5,051 nt of DNA, from assembly GCA_007120815.1 (NCBI GenBank), contig SKMY01000237.1:1-5051 (forward strand), written 5' to 3'. This DNA is from Syntrophomonadaceae bacterium. GTDB lineage: Bacteria > Bacillota_D > Dethiobacteria > DTU022 > UBA8154. This document shows positions 1 through 5,051 of the stretch, one piece after another. The notes under the pieces are model-generated. The model saw only the letters and a list, made by a program, of their open reading frames with translations. It ran no database searches and was not told the origin of the DNA. Both the position numbers and the translations under genes were made by a program. Numbering within the stretch: the stretch's first letter is position 1; every line of letters starts with the position of its first letter.

Positions 1-70
1 ATTAAATTTTAGTTTCAGGTTTCTCCTTCGGTAAATAATTAGATTTAGATTCAGTGGGGCTATTACCTTC

Positions 71-84
71 TTTTAACTGTTGTG
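71..84. repeat. 14-bp direct repeat, copy 1
   Basis: The 14-mer TTTTAACTGTTGTG occurs here and again at 139-152. On the minus strand this copy encodes the AQQLK core of the repeat unit in the orphan tail. The spacing of 68 bp suggests a shortened duplicate of the protein repeat rather than a regulatory iteron. Confidence 0.75.
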
Positions 85-138
85 CTAATTCAGTATTATT
101 AGAAACTGGTTTCTGATAAGTAGATAAAAATTGATTTA

Positions 139-152
139 TTTTAACTGTTGTG
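139..152. repeat. 14-bp direct repeat, copy 2
   Basis: This is the second exact copy of TTTTAACTGTTGTG. On the minus strand it encodes QQLK in a different frame from copy 1 and is followed at once by a stop. It therefore marks a preceding, decayed repeat unit. The copy overlaps the possible -35 region of the operon. Confidence 0.75.
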
Positions 153-177
153 GGATTTTTTGGTAGAATCCTATTAT
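148..177 (+). promoter_or_regulatory. Possible sigma-70 type promoter of the three-gene operon
   Basis: TATTAT at 172-177 is one base off the -10 consensus. A weak -35 candidate, TTGTGG, lies at 148-153, giving an 18-bp spacer. Transcription would start near 184, leaving a leader of about 23 nt before the ATG at 207. The region is very AT-rich, so a chance match is possible. It is the only reasonable candidate seen just ahead of the operon. Confidence 0.35.
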
Positions 178-206
178 ATAAAATAAAATCTAACTTAGTT
201 GAGATT

Positions 207-644
207 ATGTTATCTCCTCTTACTCTATTTACGAGCAGTGCCTTTGAAAAAAAAGATATTGACCAACTTTGGCATAATGCTTCAACGGCTTTGATGTTGG
301 GAAGAGTTTCGCAGTCTTTATATATAGCTTCTGAGATTGTAAAGATAGACCAAAAACAACAACAGCGCTATTGGGCTCATTATCGTCGTGGACTGGAATT
401 GGGTGCTGAGTTTGCGGAAGAGGTGGGAAATCATTACTTGGCGGAGTATTATTGGCAGTCTTTGGTTGAATATGATCCTAGAGATGGTGAGGCTTGGTAT
501 GGTTTGGCTATTGCTCAGGCTAATTTGCAGAAATATGAACTAGCAAAACAATCAGCAAGACAGGGTTTAAGTCGTATTCCTGAGCATATAAAGTTAAAAC
601 AGTTTTTACAATATCTACAACAATTAACAGGTGGTCTTGGATGA
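207..644 (+). CDS. Small TPR-repeat protein, first gene of the operon
   Basis: A 145-residue soluble protein built of tetratricopeptide-like helix pairs. The clearest unit is residues 94-127, which has the full 34-residue spacing with W97, L100, A101, A113 and P125 at consensus positions. A second unit occupies about 60-93 (ending EYDPRD) and a weaker helical pair lies at about 23-56. TPR proteins act as protein-binding scaffolds, so the likely role is adaptor or regulator for the ATPase encoded next. I chose ATG at 207; the same frame is open from a GTG at 150, but that has no ribosome-binding sequence and would sit upstream of the likely transcription start. Even the 207 start has only a weak Shine-Dalgarno (GAG at 201-203). 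The stop overlaps the next start codon as ATGA (641-644), so translation is probably coupled. No signal peptide or membrane segment is seen. The exact function is unknown. Confidence 0.85.
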   Translation: MLSPLTLFTSSAFEKKDIDQLWHNASTALMLGRVSQSLYIASEIVKIDQKQQQRYWAHYRRGLELGAEFAEEVGNHYLAEYYWQSLVEYDPRDGEAWYGLAIAQANLQKYELAKQSARQGLSRIPEHIKLKQFLQYLQQLTGGLG

Positions 645-3600
645 GTCATAATATTGTATGGGACGATCGCACTTTACCCTGTATAGCAATAGAACAAATA
701 GCTAACAATCATTGGGTAGCAATTTGGGGTGCAATAATTCCCTCTGTTCCGGATTTAATTTCTCAAGAACAATTTCGTTCAGGAATTGGCTATGAAGCAG
801 CATTACAAAAACTACTCCTAGAACAACAAAAGTGGGTGACACAACTTCATGGAGAAGAAAAATTTACTCTTAGTTGGCGATTAATTACTACGGGTAACAG
901 TGAGGATGAGCTAATTTTCGGCTTGTTAGGCAAAACCGAAGGAGTCAGTCAAGCTCAAGTGGCTGTGGATAGTCGCAATTTTTGTAATAGAGTAAGAGAT
1001 ACTTTTCCTAATGATTATCCCCTAGAATTTTGCGATCGCCCTGAACAAGTAAATTTACTGAGACTACCTTTTTTAGTAAGATCACGAGGACAAATAGCCG
1101 AATTTAGACGTAGTTTAACCCCATTAGAAACTATCCGCCTAGATGCTCACTCTCCCAATCAAGGCATCAAAATTCTGCCGTGGACTCCTGCTAAATCCCA
1201 CTTTCAGGATATATTTAGAGCTTTAGTAAACCACACCACTAAATGTGCAATTTCCATTAACTTAAAACCAACCAAACTAACATCAATAGAAACAAAACTT
1301 GGGGCACAAATCGCCAATAGTTACAGTAAAGTAGCAAGTATTAGTAGTAATGAATCCCAGCAAATTACAGGGTTAAACTTTGGTCAACAAAAACAAGAAA
1401 AACAACTAGAAGCAGAACAAGCCTCTCAAGCCTGGAGTGAATTTATTCAAAATCATCGTAACTGCTGGGAAATGACGATCAACATTCTTAGTGAGTCAGC
1501 TATACCCCAATCAATAGTTGCGGGTTTACAGTCAGCCATTAGTGGACAATCAGCAGAAAACAGAAAAGAAACAGCCAAAGGGCAAATTATTTTTCCTTCC
1601 ACCGAAGCTCAAAAGATGGGATTTTATCAAAATCTTGTGGATCTGAAACTATATCGGTGGGGAAATAGTGAGCCACTAAGTGCTGATTTAGAGCGTTTAC
1701 CGTGGTTATTTAGTGATCAGGAAGTTCACTGCTTATGGAGACTACCCATCGCCGATAATTCCGGAGTATGGGGTTTACCATCAGTTGCAGGAGCTAGAGA
1801 TGCAAGAAAACCTCCCACAAAAACTCCCTTAAATGTAGAGATAACCATTGGCTCTCTAAAATTAAACACAAAACAACTAACTCAACATCTTCTTATTTGT
1901 GGTGTCCCCGGTAGCGGCAAAACAAATACTTGTCTATACCTTCTCGAAAATCTGTGGAAAAAATACCGTATTCCTTTCATGGTATTAGAACCAGCTAAAA
2001 CCGAATATCGTGGTTTAAAAACCGTTACCTCCCTCAATCAAGACCTCATCATTTTTTCATTGGGAGACGAGAGAGTTGCCCCATTTCGCTTTAATCCTTT
2101 TCAATTACCACCCCAAATAAATCTAGATAGTCATTTAGGTGCATTGGTGGATTTATTCGCTGTGTCTATGAGTATGTGGGGACCATTGCCTAATGTGGTT
2201 GAACAGTTAATTCAAGAAGCCTATCGAAGAAAAGGTTTTACACTTCTAGGAAACAATGAACAGTTACAACCTCCTTGTTTTAGTGATTTAGTTAACTTGG
2301 TTCCCGAAATTGTTTCTAAATTGGGTTATAAGCAAGAAACCACCGATGAAATTACCGCAGCGATCACCCTTCGTCTCAACAAGTTTTGTCGAGGTGCATT
2401 GGGGCAAATGCTTGATACGGATCAATCAGTTGACTTTGAAAAATTAATGAAAGTCCCTGTGATTTTGGAAATGAGTCAGATAACTAATACTGATGATCGA
2501 GCTTTTGTGATGGGTTTGATACTAAATCGTTGTTACCAATATTGGACCGCTCGACGAGAAGAAGCAACAGGAGAATTAAAACATCTTTTATTAGTGGAAG
2601 AGGCTCACAATCTTCTTGGTAATATACCCGAATCTAGTAATCAGGAACAAGCTAATCCTAAAGGTAAAGCTGTGAAAAATTTTGCTAATATGTTGGCGGA
2701 AGTAAGAGGTTTTGGACAAGGAATTGCGATCGCTGAACAGAACCCTCAAGGATTAGTTCCAGAAGTGATGGTAAACACAAATATCAAAATTTCTCATCGG
2801 ATAGTAGAAGCAAAAAACAGAAACAATTTAGGTAATTCGATGTTACTTACCCCTCAACAGGAAAAAAACTTAGCCTCATTAAAAGTAGGTCAATATTATT
2901 ATTATATAGGCGGTAGTCCTCAACCATCTTTGACAAACTCTCCCAACTTTAAAGATGACAAAATAAATAAATTTAATCCTTATCTTAAAGATCAAGAAAT
3001 ACATATATTGACTCAAAAATTTCGTCAAGATAATGCCTTGATTTATCAAAAATTAGAAGGATGTCCTCAAGAAACTGAATTAGTGAGTTCTATTGAATAT
3101 GGTAAACATTTAGTAGAAATATTATTGAATAATAATCAAGCTACAGATTTTAAACATGATATGTTTTTAACACTTGTTGCAATTCCATTTAATAAAAATT
3201 TAATTCAAAAAATAACAATTATCTTAAGTAAAATATTAGTAGAAAGAGGTATCTCTCATTTAACAAAACAACAAATACAAGCCATTTTTAATAGTGCTAT
3301 TTCTTTTCTAGCCCTTGAAGCCGTCAAAGAAAAAGGAAAAATTCATGGCTGGTTGGGTAAAGAAATAAAAGAAGCTCATAAACTATTAATGAACAATATT
3401 TTACAACCATCTGCAGATGCTCAAATTCATTGGGTAACGATGAATTCAATTCCATCTCACTTACTGGAACTAAACTTACCTCATCCAGAATATGGTAAAT
3501 ATCCTTTTCCCGGAACTTTTCGTTATGAAAGTCATATCTTAGGTCAGGGTGCAGAATCTTTTTTTAATTACTTATCGCAAGTATCTGTTTCCCCAAATCA

Positions 3601-3751
3601 AGCACTATATGATTGGTTAAACAAATCTATATCTTTTTTATTTTCCAATCTATCTTCTGAGTTAAAGCAATCTTTTCAGGTCTCTTTTGCCCTGAAAATT
3701 ACAGAAAATAGACCTGACTTACTAGTTCATTTTTTACCTAATACAAAATGA
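641..3751 (+). CDS. Large HerA/VirB4-type P-loop ATPase (DUF87-like ATP-binding protein)
   Basis: A 1036-residue motor ATPase of the HerA/FtsK superfamily, whose members form hexameric rings that pump DNA or protein using ATP. Walker A is GVPGSGKT (421-428). Walker B is LLLVEEAHN (649-657), with the catalytic glutamate in the EEAHN form typical of HerA-like enzymes. Other recognisable motifs are VLEPAKTEYR (448-457), PFRFNPF (481-487), AEVRGFGQGIAIAEQNPQ (to Q703, with R689) and LKVGQ (from 747). This motif order matches large bacterial 'ATP-binding proteins' of unknown role. Residues 1-400 are an unassigned N-terminal region. About 770-1036 is a helical, lysine- and asparagine-rich C-terminal region that I do not recognise and whose DNA is visibly more AT-rich. 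All core catalytic motifs are intact. No membrane segment is apparent, so it is probably cytosolic or recruited by partners. It starts by ATGA coupling to the TPR gene. Defence, DNA translocation or secretion are all possible; nothing here decides among them. Confidence 0.93.
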   Translation: MSHNIVWDDRTLPCIAIEQIANNHWVAIWGAIIPSVPDLISQEQFRSGIGYEAALQKLLLEQQKWVTQLHGEEKFTLSWRLITTGNSEDELIFGLLGKTEGVSQAQVAVDSRNFCNRVRDTFPNDYPLEFCDRPEQVNLLRLPFLVRSRGQIAEFRRSLTPLETIRLDAHSPNQGIKILPWTPAKSHFQDIFRALVNHTTKCAISINLKPTKLTSIETKLGAQIANSYSKVASISSNESQQITGLNFGQQKQEKQLEAEQASQAWSEFIQNHRNCWEMTINILSESAIPQSIVAGLQSAISGQSAENRKETAKGQIIFPSTEAQKMGFYQNLVDLKLYRWGNSEPLSADLERLPWLFSDQEVHCLWRLPIADNSGVWGLPSVAGARDARKPPTKTPLNVEITIGSLKLNTKQLTQHLLICGVPGSGKTNTCLYLLENLWKKYRIPFMVLEPAKTEYRGLKTVTSLNQDLIIFSLGDERVAPFRFNPFQLPPQINLDSHLGALVDLFAVSMSMWGPLPNVVEQLIQEAYRRKGFTLLGNNEQLQPPCFSDLVNLVPEIVSKLGYKQETTDEITAAITLRLNKFCRGALGQMLDTDQSVDFEKLMKVPVILEMSQITNTDDRAFVMGLILNRCYQYWTARREEATGELKHLLLVEEAHNLLGNIPESSNQEQANPKGKAVKNFANMLAEVRGFGQGIAIAEQNPQGLVPEVMVNTNIKISHRIVEAKNRNNLGNSMLLTPQQEKNLASLKVGQYYYYIGGSPQPSLTNSPNFKDDKINKFNPYLKDQEIHILTQKFRQDNALIYQKLEGCPQETELVSSIEYGKHLVEILLNNNQATDFKHDMFLTLVAIPFNKNLIQKITIILSKILVERGISHLTKQQIQAIFNSAISFLALEAVKEKGKIHGWLGKEIKEAHKLLMNNILQPSADAQIHWVTMNSIPSHLLELNLPHPEYGKYPFPGTFRYESHILGQGAESFFNYLSQVSVSPNQALYDWLNKSISFLFSNLSSELKQSFQVSFALKITENRPDLLVHFLPNTK
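1032..1039. repeat. HIP1 octamer GCGATCGC
   Basis: A perfect highly iterated palindrome inside the ATPase gene. HIP1 is over-represented in many cyanobacterial genomes, so it supports the taxonomic call and suggests this gene has had time to acquire host-like sequence. Confidence 0.85.
2726..2733. repeat. HIP1 octamer GCGATCGC
   Basis: A second perfect HIP1 site. It lies in the codons for IAIAE of the conserved ATPase motif downstream of Walker B. Confidence 0.85.
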
Positions 3752-3754
3752 GGA
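3751..3754 (+). promoter_or_regulatory. Shine-Dalgarno sequence that sets the start of the third gene
   Basis: AGGA (within TGAGGA) lies 8 nt ahead of the ATG at 3763, which is ideal spacing. It overlaps the ATPase stop codon TGA (3749-3751). A more upstream ATG at 3748 also overlaps that stop, but it would place this sequence inside the coding region, so 3763 is preferred. Confidence 0.7.
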
Positions 3755-3762
3755 TTAATTTT

Positions 3763-4452
3763 ATGTCTGAAGAACAAAATAGTTTTAATAAAAAATTGGG
3801 AACTGCATTAATGGCAGGAAGTGCCATGGGAAGTTTATTTGCCCCAGCTGAAGTTCCAAAGAGCTATCAAGATAATTTAATCCCAGAGTCTAATTATATG
3901 CAATCAATGCCTGAATATCAAAATAATCTGGGAATACAATCAAGTAGCACGACAAAAGAGTCTTATAATCCCACATTTTTAGGGGGTATGACCAAAGAAG
4001 AACAATTAAGTGAGGCTTATTCTCAAAATTTCGAGAATCAAAGGGAAAAAAATAACAAATATCAGGAATCTCGTCTAAAAGATCCCAAGGAATCTTCTTT
4101 GGTTGTTGACCCCTTAAATCCTCACAAGAATAAGCCTCTGTCTGAACAAAAACCGCAGAATAAGACGGAGTTTAATAATGATGTAGCTAAAAAATTTCGT
4201 GGAAAAAATAAGACCCAAGAGTCAAATTTTAATAACCATCCCCAAGAAAATCATTCAACAGACTCAAATAAGAGAGACTCTCTCAAACAAAAACCGGAAC
4301 TCTCTAACAATAATGAATTAGCAAATCAGCTCAAGGAAAATTATAAATCTCAGAATTCAGAACACCATAGTTCACCCAAAGAAAAATCAGATAAATATAA
4401 ATCTCTATCTGAAGAAAAACCACGGATTAAAACCGAGTCTAATCGAGTTTAA
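3763..4452 (+). CDS. Hydrophilic repeat-tailed protein, third gene of the operon, C-terminally truncated by a frameshift
   Basis: A 229-residue protein of no family I recognise. Residues 12-29 are a mildly hydrophobic Ala/Gly/Met-rich stretch after KK, ending APA|E, which could be a poor signal peptide or an amphipathic anchor. The rest is rich in N, Q, K, E and S and probably disordered. From about residue 126 it consists of degenerate repeats of 40-47 residues: LSEQKP...TEFNNDVAKKF (unit 1, 126-172), SLKQKP...NNELANQLKEN (unit 2, 173-213) and SLSEEKPRIKTE (unit 3, from 214, cut short). Unit 3 is broken by a 10-bp imperfect duplication (4435-4444 copied at 4445-4454), which brings in the stop at 4450. 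A related tail lies inverted at the left window edge. Its place directly after the ATPase suggests a substrate, tether or specificity partner. That is inference. An alternative start at 3748 adds five residues. Confidence 0.78.
   Translation: MSEEQNSFNKKLGTALMAGSAMGSLFAPAEVPKSYQDNLIPESNYMQSMPEYQNNLGIQSSSTTKESYNPTFLGGMTKEEQLSEAYSQNFENQREKNNKYQESRLKDPKESSLVVDPLNPHKNKPLSEQKPQNKTEFNNDVAKKFRGKNKTQESNFNNHPQENHSTDSNKRDSLKQKPELSNNNELANQLKENYKSQNSEHHSSPKEKSDKYKSLSEEKPRIKTESNRV
4138..4278 (+). repeat. Degenerate protein repeat, unit 1
   Basis: Encodes LSEQKPQNKTEFNNDVAKKF and a spacer up to the next KQKP. The unit core is KP, then an acidic/Asn stretch, then LA-x-QLKE or a variant, and then a polar Ser/Asn/Lys linker. 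Unit boundaries are approximate. Confidence 0.65.
4279..4401 (+). repeat. Degenerate protein repeat, unit 2
   Basis: Encodes SLKQKPELSNNNELANQLKE plus a polar linker containing SPKEK. This is the unit closest to the orphan tail at the left edge (NNTELAQQLKE, LPKEKPE). Confidence 0.65.
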
Positions 4453-4543
4453 TAATGACATAGCTAAACAATTAGAGGAAAGATAATCAAATTTCAATTC
4501 TTTATCAAAGTCAAAACCCCGAGAAAAATTAAACTTTAAATAG
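4402..4543 (+). repeat. Degenerate protein repeat, unit 3, broken by frameshift
   Basis: It begins SLSEEKPRIKTE in the main frame and resumes as EFNNDIAKQLEER in the +1-shifted frame from 4445. The internal duplication at 4435-4454 separates the two parts. The last bases overlap the left inverted repeat of the downstream element. Confidence 0.65.
4445..4543 (+). pseudogene. Decayed former C-terminus of the repeat-tailed protein
   Basis: In the frame starting at GAG 4445 the sequence reads EFNNDIAKQLEER, then a TAA at 4484-4486, then SNFNSLSKSKPREKLNFK and TAG at 4541-4543. EFNND-A and SNFN match unit 1 (EFNNDVAKKF, ESNFNN). SLSKSKPREK resembles SLSEEKP and the LPKEKPE of the left-edge tail. 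The gene once ran on here and has since taken one frameshift and one nonsense change. Its last codons and terminal TAG fall in the left inverted repeat of the adjacent element. Confidence 0.65.
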
Positions 4544-4554
4544 GGTCTGCTGAA
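4537..4554 (+). repeat. Left terminal inverted repeat of the MITE
   Basis: An 18-bp perfect match, inverted, to 4737-4754. It contains the TAG (4541-4543) that would end the ancestral frame of the repeat-tailed protein. Confidence 0.9.
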
Positions 4555-4571
4555 AAAGTGGAGTCGTGAGG

Positions 4572-4599
4572 ACTGGGAATGGGGAATAGGCAATGGTCT
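4572..4599 (+). repeat. Short heptad repeat, STRR-like, inside the MITE
   Basis: Four degenerate heptamers in a row: ACTGGGA, ATGGGGA, ATAGGCA, ATGGTCT. G-rich heptads of this kind (short tandemly repeated repetitive sequences) are known from cyanobacterial intergenic DNA. The tract is short and imperfect, and contrasts with the T-rich sequence that follows it. Confidence 0.55.
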
Positions 4600-4736
4600 G
4601 CCCATTTTGATTTATTAATGTAGTATTTTTAATTTTGTTTTTTTGACTCGGGTTTTCTGAAAAAAAATGTTATTTTTGCGTATTTTTTGATGCTTGTAGT
4701 ATACCCAAACCCTTTATAAATAAACTTTCCAATTTA

Positions 4737-4754
4737 TTCAGCAGACCCTATTTA
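4737..4754 (-). repeat. Right terminal inverted repeat of the MITE, containing the urtC stop codon
   Basis: An 18-bp perfect inverted match to 4537-4554. Its outermost three bases, TTA at 4752-4754, are the TAA stop of urtC read on the minus strand. Confidence 0.9.
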
Positions 4755-5051
4755 TTCTTCTGACTCTGCCATCATTTCTGGATTTAATTCTATGTCTGGG
4801 TATGTGACCAAAGTAGTTTGTAAACCCAGTAAAGACTTGATTTTAAACCATGCCCAGTTCTGCCACCAACCGACAATACCATTCGGTAAAATTGTCACCA
4901 CGATTAAGAATAATGCCCCCTGAAAAAATAACCATACTTCGGGGAATTGCTCACTTAACAAGGTTTGTCCCGAACGAACCAAGATTGTACCAATGATAGC
5001 ACCAAGGAGGGTTGCTCTACCCCCTACAGCCACCCAAATTACCATCTCAAT
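4752..5051 (-). CDS. urtC: Urea ABC transporter permease UrtC, C-terminal part (5' end beyond the right edge)
   Basis: The last 99 residues of an inner-membrane permease of the LivM/UrtC type. In cyanobacteria the UrtABCDE transporter imports urea as a nitrogen source, with UrtB and UrtC forming the membrane channel. Visible features are IEMVIWVAVGGRATLLGAII at the edge, a transmembrane segment through LLGAIIGTILV, and a second hydrophobic segment WLFFQGALFLIVVTILPNG ending in the conserved LPNGIVG. A soluble acidic tail ends AESEE. The frame is open to the edge with no need for a start, so the gene continues rightward. The family usually has GGRGTL where this protein has GGRATL. Its stop lies in the right inverted repeat of the MITE. 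A LivM-type amino acid permease is the alternative, but the sequence fits UrtC better. Downstream, where urtD would lie in a contiguous urt operon, there is instead the MITE and the convergent ATPase operon. Confidence 0.85.
   Translation of the reverse strand: MEMVIWVAVGGRATLLGAIIGTILVRSGQTLLSEQFPEVWLFFQGALFLIVVTILPNGIVGWWQNWAWFKIKSLLGLQTTLVTYPDIELNPEMMAESEE

Larger units (their letters stand above)
2..156 (-). pseudogene. Orphan C-terminal tail of a repeat protein, paralogous to the tail of the third operon gene
   Basis: Read on the minus strand, this stretch ends in a TAA stop at 4-2 and carries YQKPVSNNTELAQQLKEGN followed by KSNYLPKEKPETKI. This matches the third operon protein (QKPELSNNNELANQLKEN and KSLSEEKPRIKTE). 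At DNA level, bases 68-100 reversed align with 4306-4338, including an exact 10-mer (TGAATTAGCA). The frame stays open upstream, past 156 and into the region antisense to the TPR gene. It has no ATG, GTG or TTG back to at least base 270, so there is no credible start. An earlier, frameshifted repeat unit (PQQLK then a stop) is visible near 139-156. It therefore looks like the stranded end of a second, inverted copy of the repeat-protein gene. A silent alternative tail is another reading. The homology is seen directly; the history is inferred. Confidence 0.7.
4537..4754. mobile_element. 218-bp MITE-like non-autonomous element with 18-bp terminal inverted repeats
   Basis: TAAATAGGGTCTGCTGAA at 4537-4554 is the exact reverse complement of 4737-4754. 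The certain core is GGGTCTGCTGAA (4543-4554 and 4737-4748); the outer TAAATA/TATTTA may be partly target sequence. A TA dinucleotide sits immediately outside each core, compatible with a TA target duplication. The AT-rich flanks do not prove this. Inward of the core the ends stay loosely similar (AAAAAGTGGAG against TAAATTGGAAAG reversed). There is no coding capacity, so mobility would need a transposase in trans from an IS with the same ends. I could not assign the IS family. It lies exactly between two convergent genes. Confidence 0.8.

Noticed and set aside
150..206. GTG at 150 as the start of the TPR gene, adding 19 residues
   Set aside because: There is no Shine-Dalgarno sequence ahead of it, it lies upstream of the likely -10 box, and it overlaps the inverted tail fragment. 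The added residues do not extend the TPR fold.
641..3751. A HerA-NurA DNA end-processing pair or a known HerA defence system
   Set aside because: The ATPase motifs are HerA-like, but no NurA, SIR2 or other nuclease/effector gene is present in the window, so no named system can be claimed.
3748..3762. ATG at 3748 as the start of the third gene
   Set aside because: It overlaps the ATPase stop as ATGA, which is attractive, but the strong AGGA lies after it and is ideally placed for ATG 3763. Coupling may still operate through the overlap.
4405..4605. A 66-codon minus-strand open frame
   Set aside because: It straddles the end of the repeat protein, its decayed tail and the left end of the MITE. 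The protein is a low-complexity antisense reading with no ribosome-binding site or family resemblance.
4537..4754. The inverted repeats as a rho-independent terminator
   Set aside because: The arms are separated by about 180 nt and lack the compact GC-rich hairpin and U-tract of a terminator. A mobile-element reading explains perfect distant ends better.
1..5051. CRISPR arrays, tRNA or rRNA genes
   Set aside because: No regularly spaced exact repeats, cloverleaf-like segments or rRNA motifs were seen on either strand by eye.

Overview
The window looks like chromosomal DNA of an AT-rich, probably unicellular cyanobacterium. Three things suggest this: two perfect HIP1 octamers (GCGATCGC), a urea/branched-chain amino acid ABC permease tail that reads as UrtC, and a G-rich heptad repeat (ACTGGGA/ATGGGGA type) of the kind scattered through cyanobacterial genomes. 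The genus cannot be fixed from this sequence.

Layout, left to right. (1) Bases 2-156, minus strand: the C-terminal end of a repeat-rich protein with no start codon and no N-terminus. It is clearly related to the tail of the third gene of the operon described next, but lies in the opposite orientation. (2) Bases 207-4452, plus strand: a tight three-gene operon. It encodes a 145-residue TPR protein, a 1036-residue HerA/VirB4-type P-loop ATPase, and a 229-residue hydrophilic protein with degenerate C-terminal repeats. The first junction is an ATGA stop/start overlap. At the second, the ATPase stop overlaps a strong Shine-Dalgarno sequence (AGGA) for the next gene. (3) Bases 4445-4543: the broken continuation of the third gene, cut off by a 10-bp imperfect duplication that shifts the frame. 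(4) Bases 4537-4754: a 218-bp non-coding element with perfect 18-bp terminal inverted repeats, best read as a MITE. (5) Bases 4752-5051, minus strand: the last 99 codons of urtC, running off the right edge. Its stop codon lies inside the right inverted repeat of the MITE.

The three operon genes probably act together: a TPR adaptor, a motor ATPase and a disordered, fast-evolving repeat protein. No nuclease, toxin, pilus or secretion component is present to fix the job, so the system is best called an uncharacterised ATPase module. The most unusual point is that related tail sequences lie at both ends of the operon in inverted orientation, both reading outward. Inversion of the intervening 4 kb would join the third gene to the other tail, which makes a past or present tail-switching arrangement worth testing.
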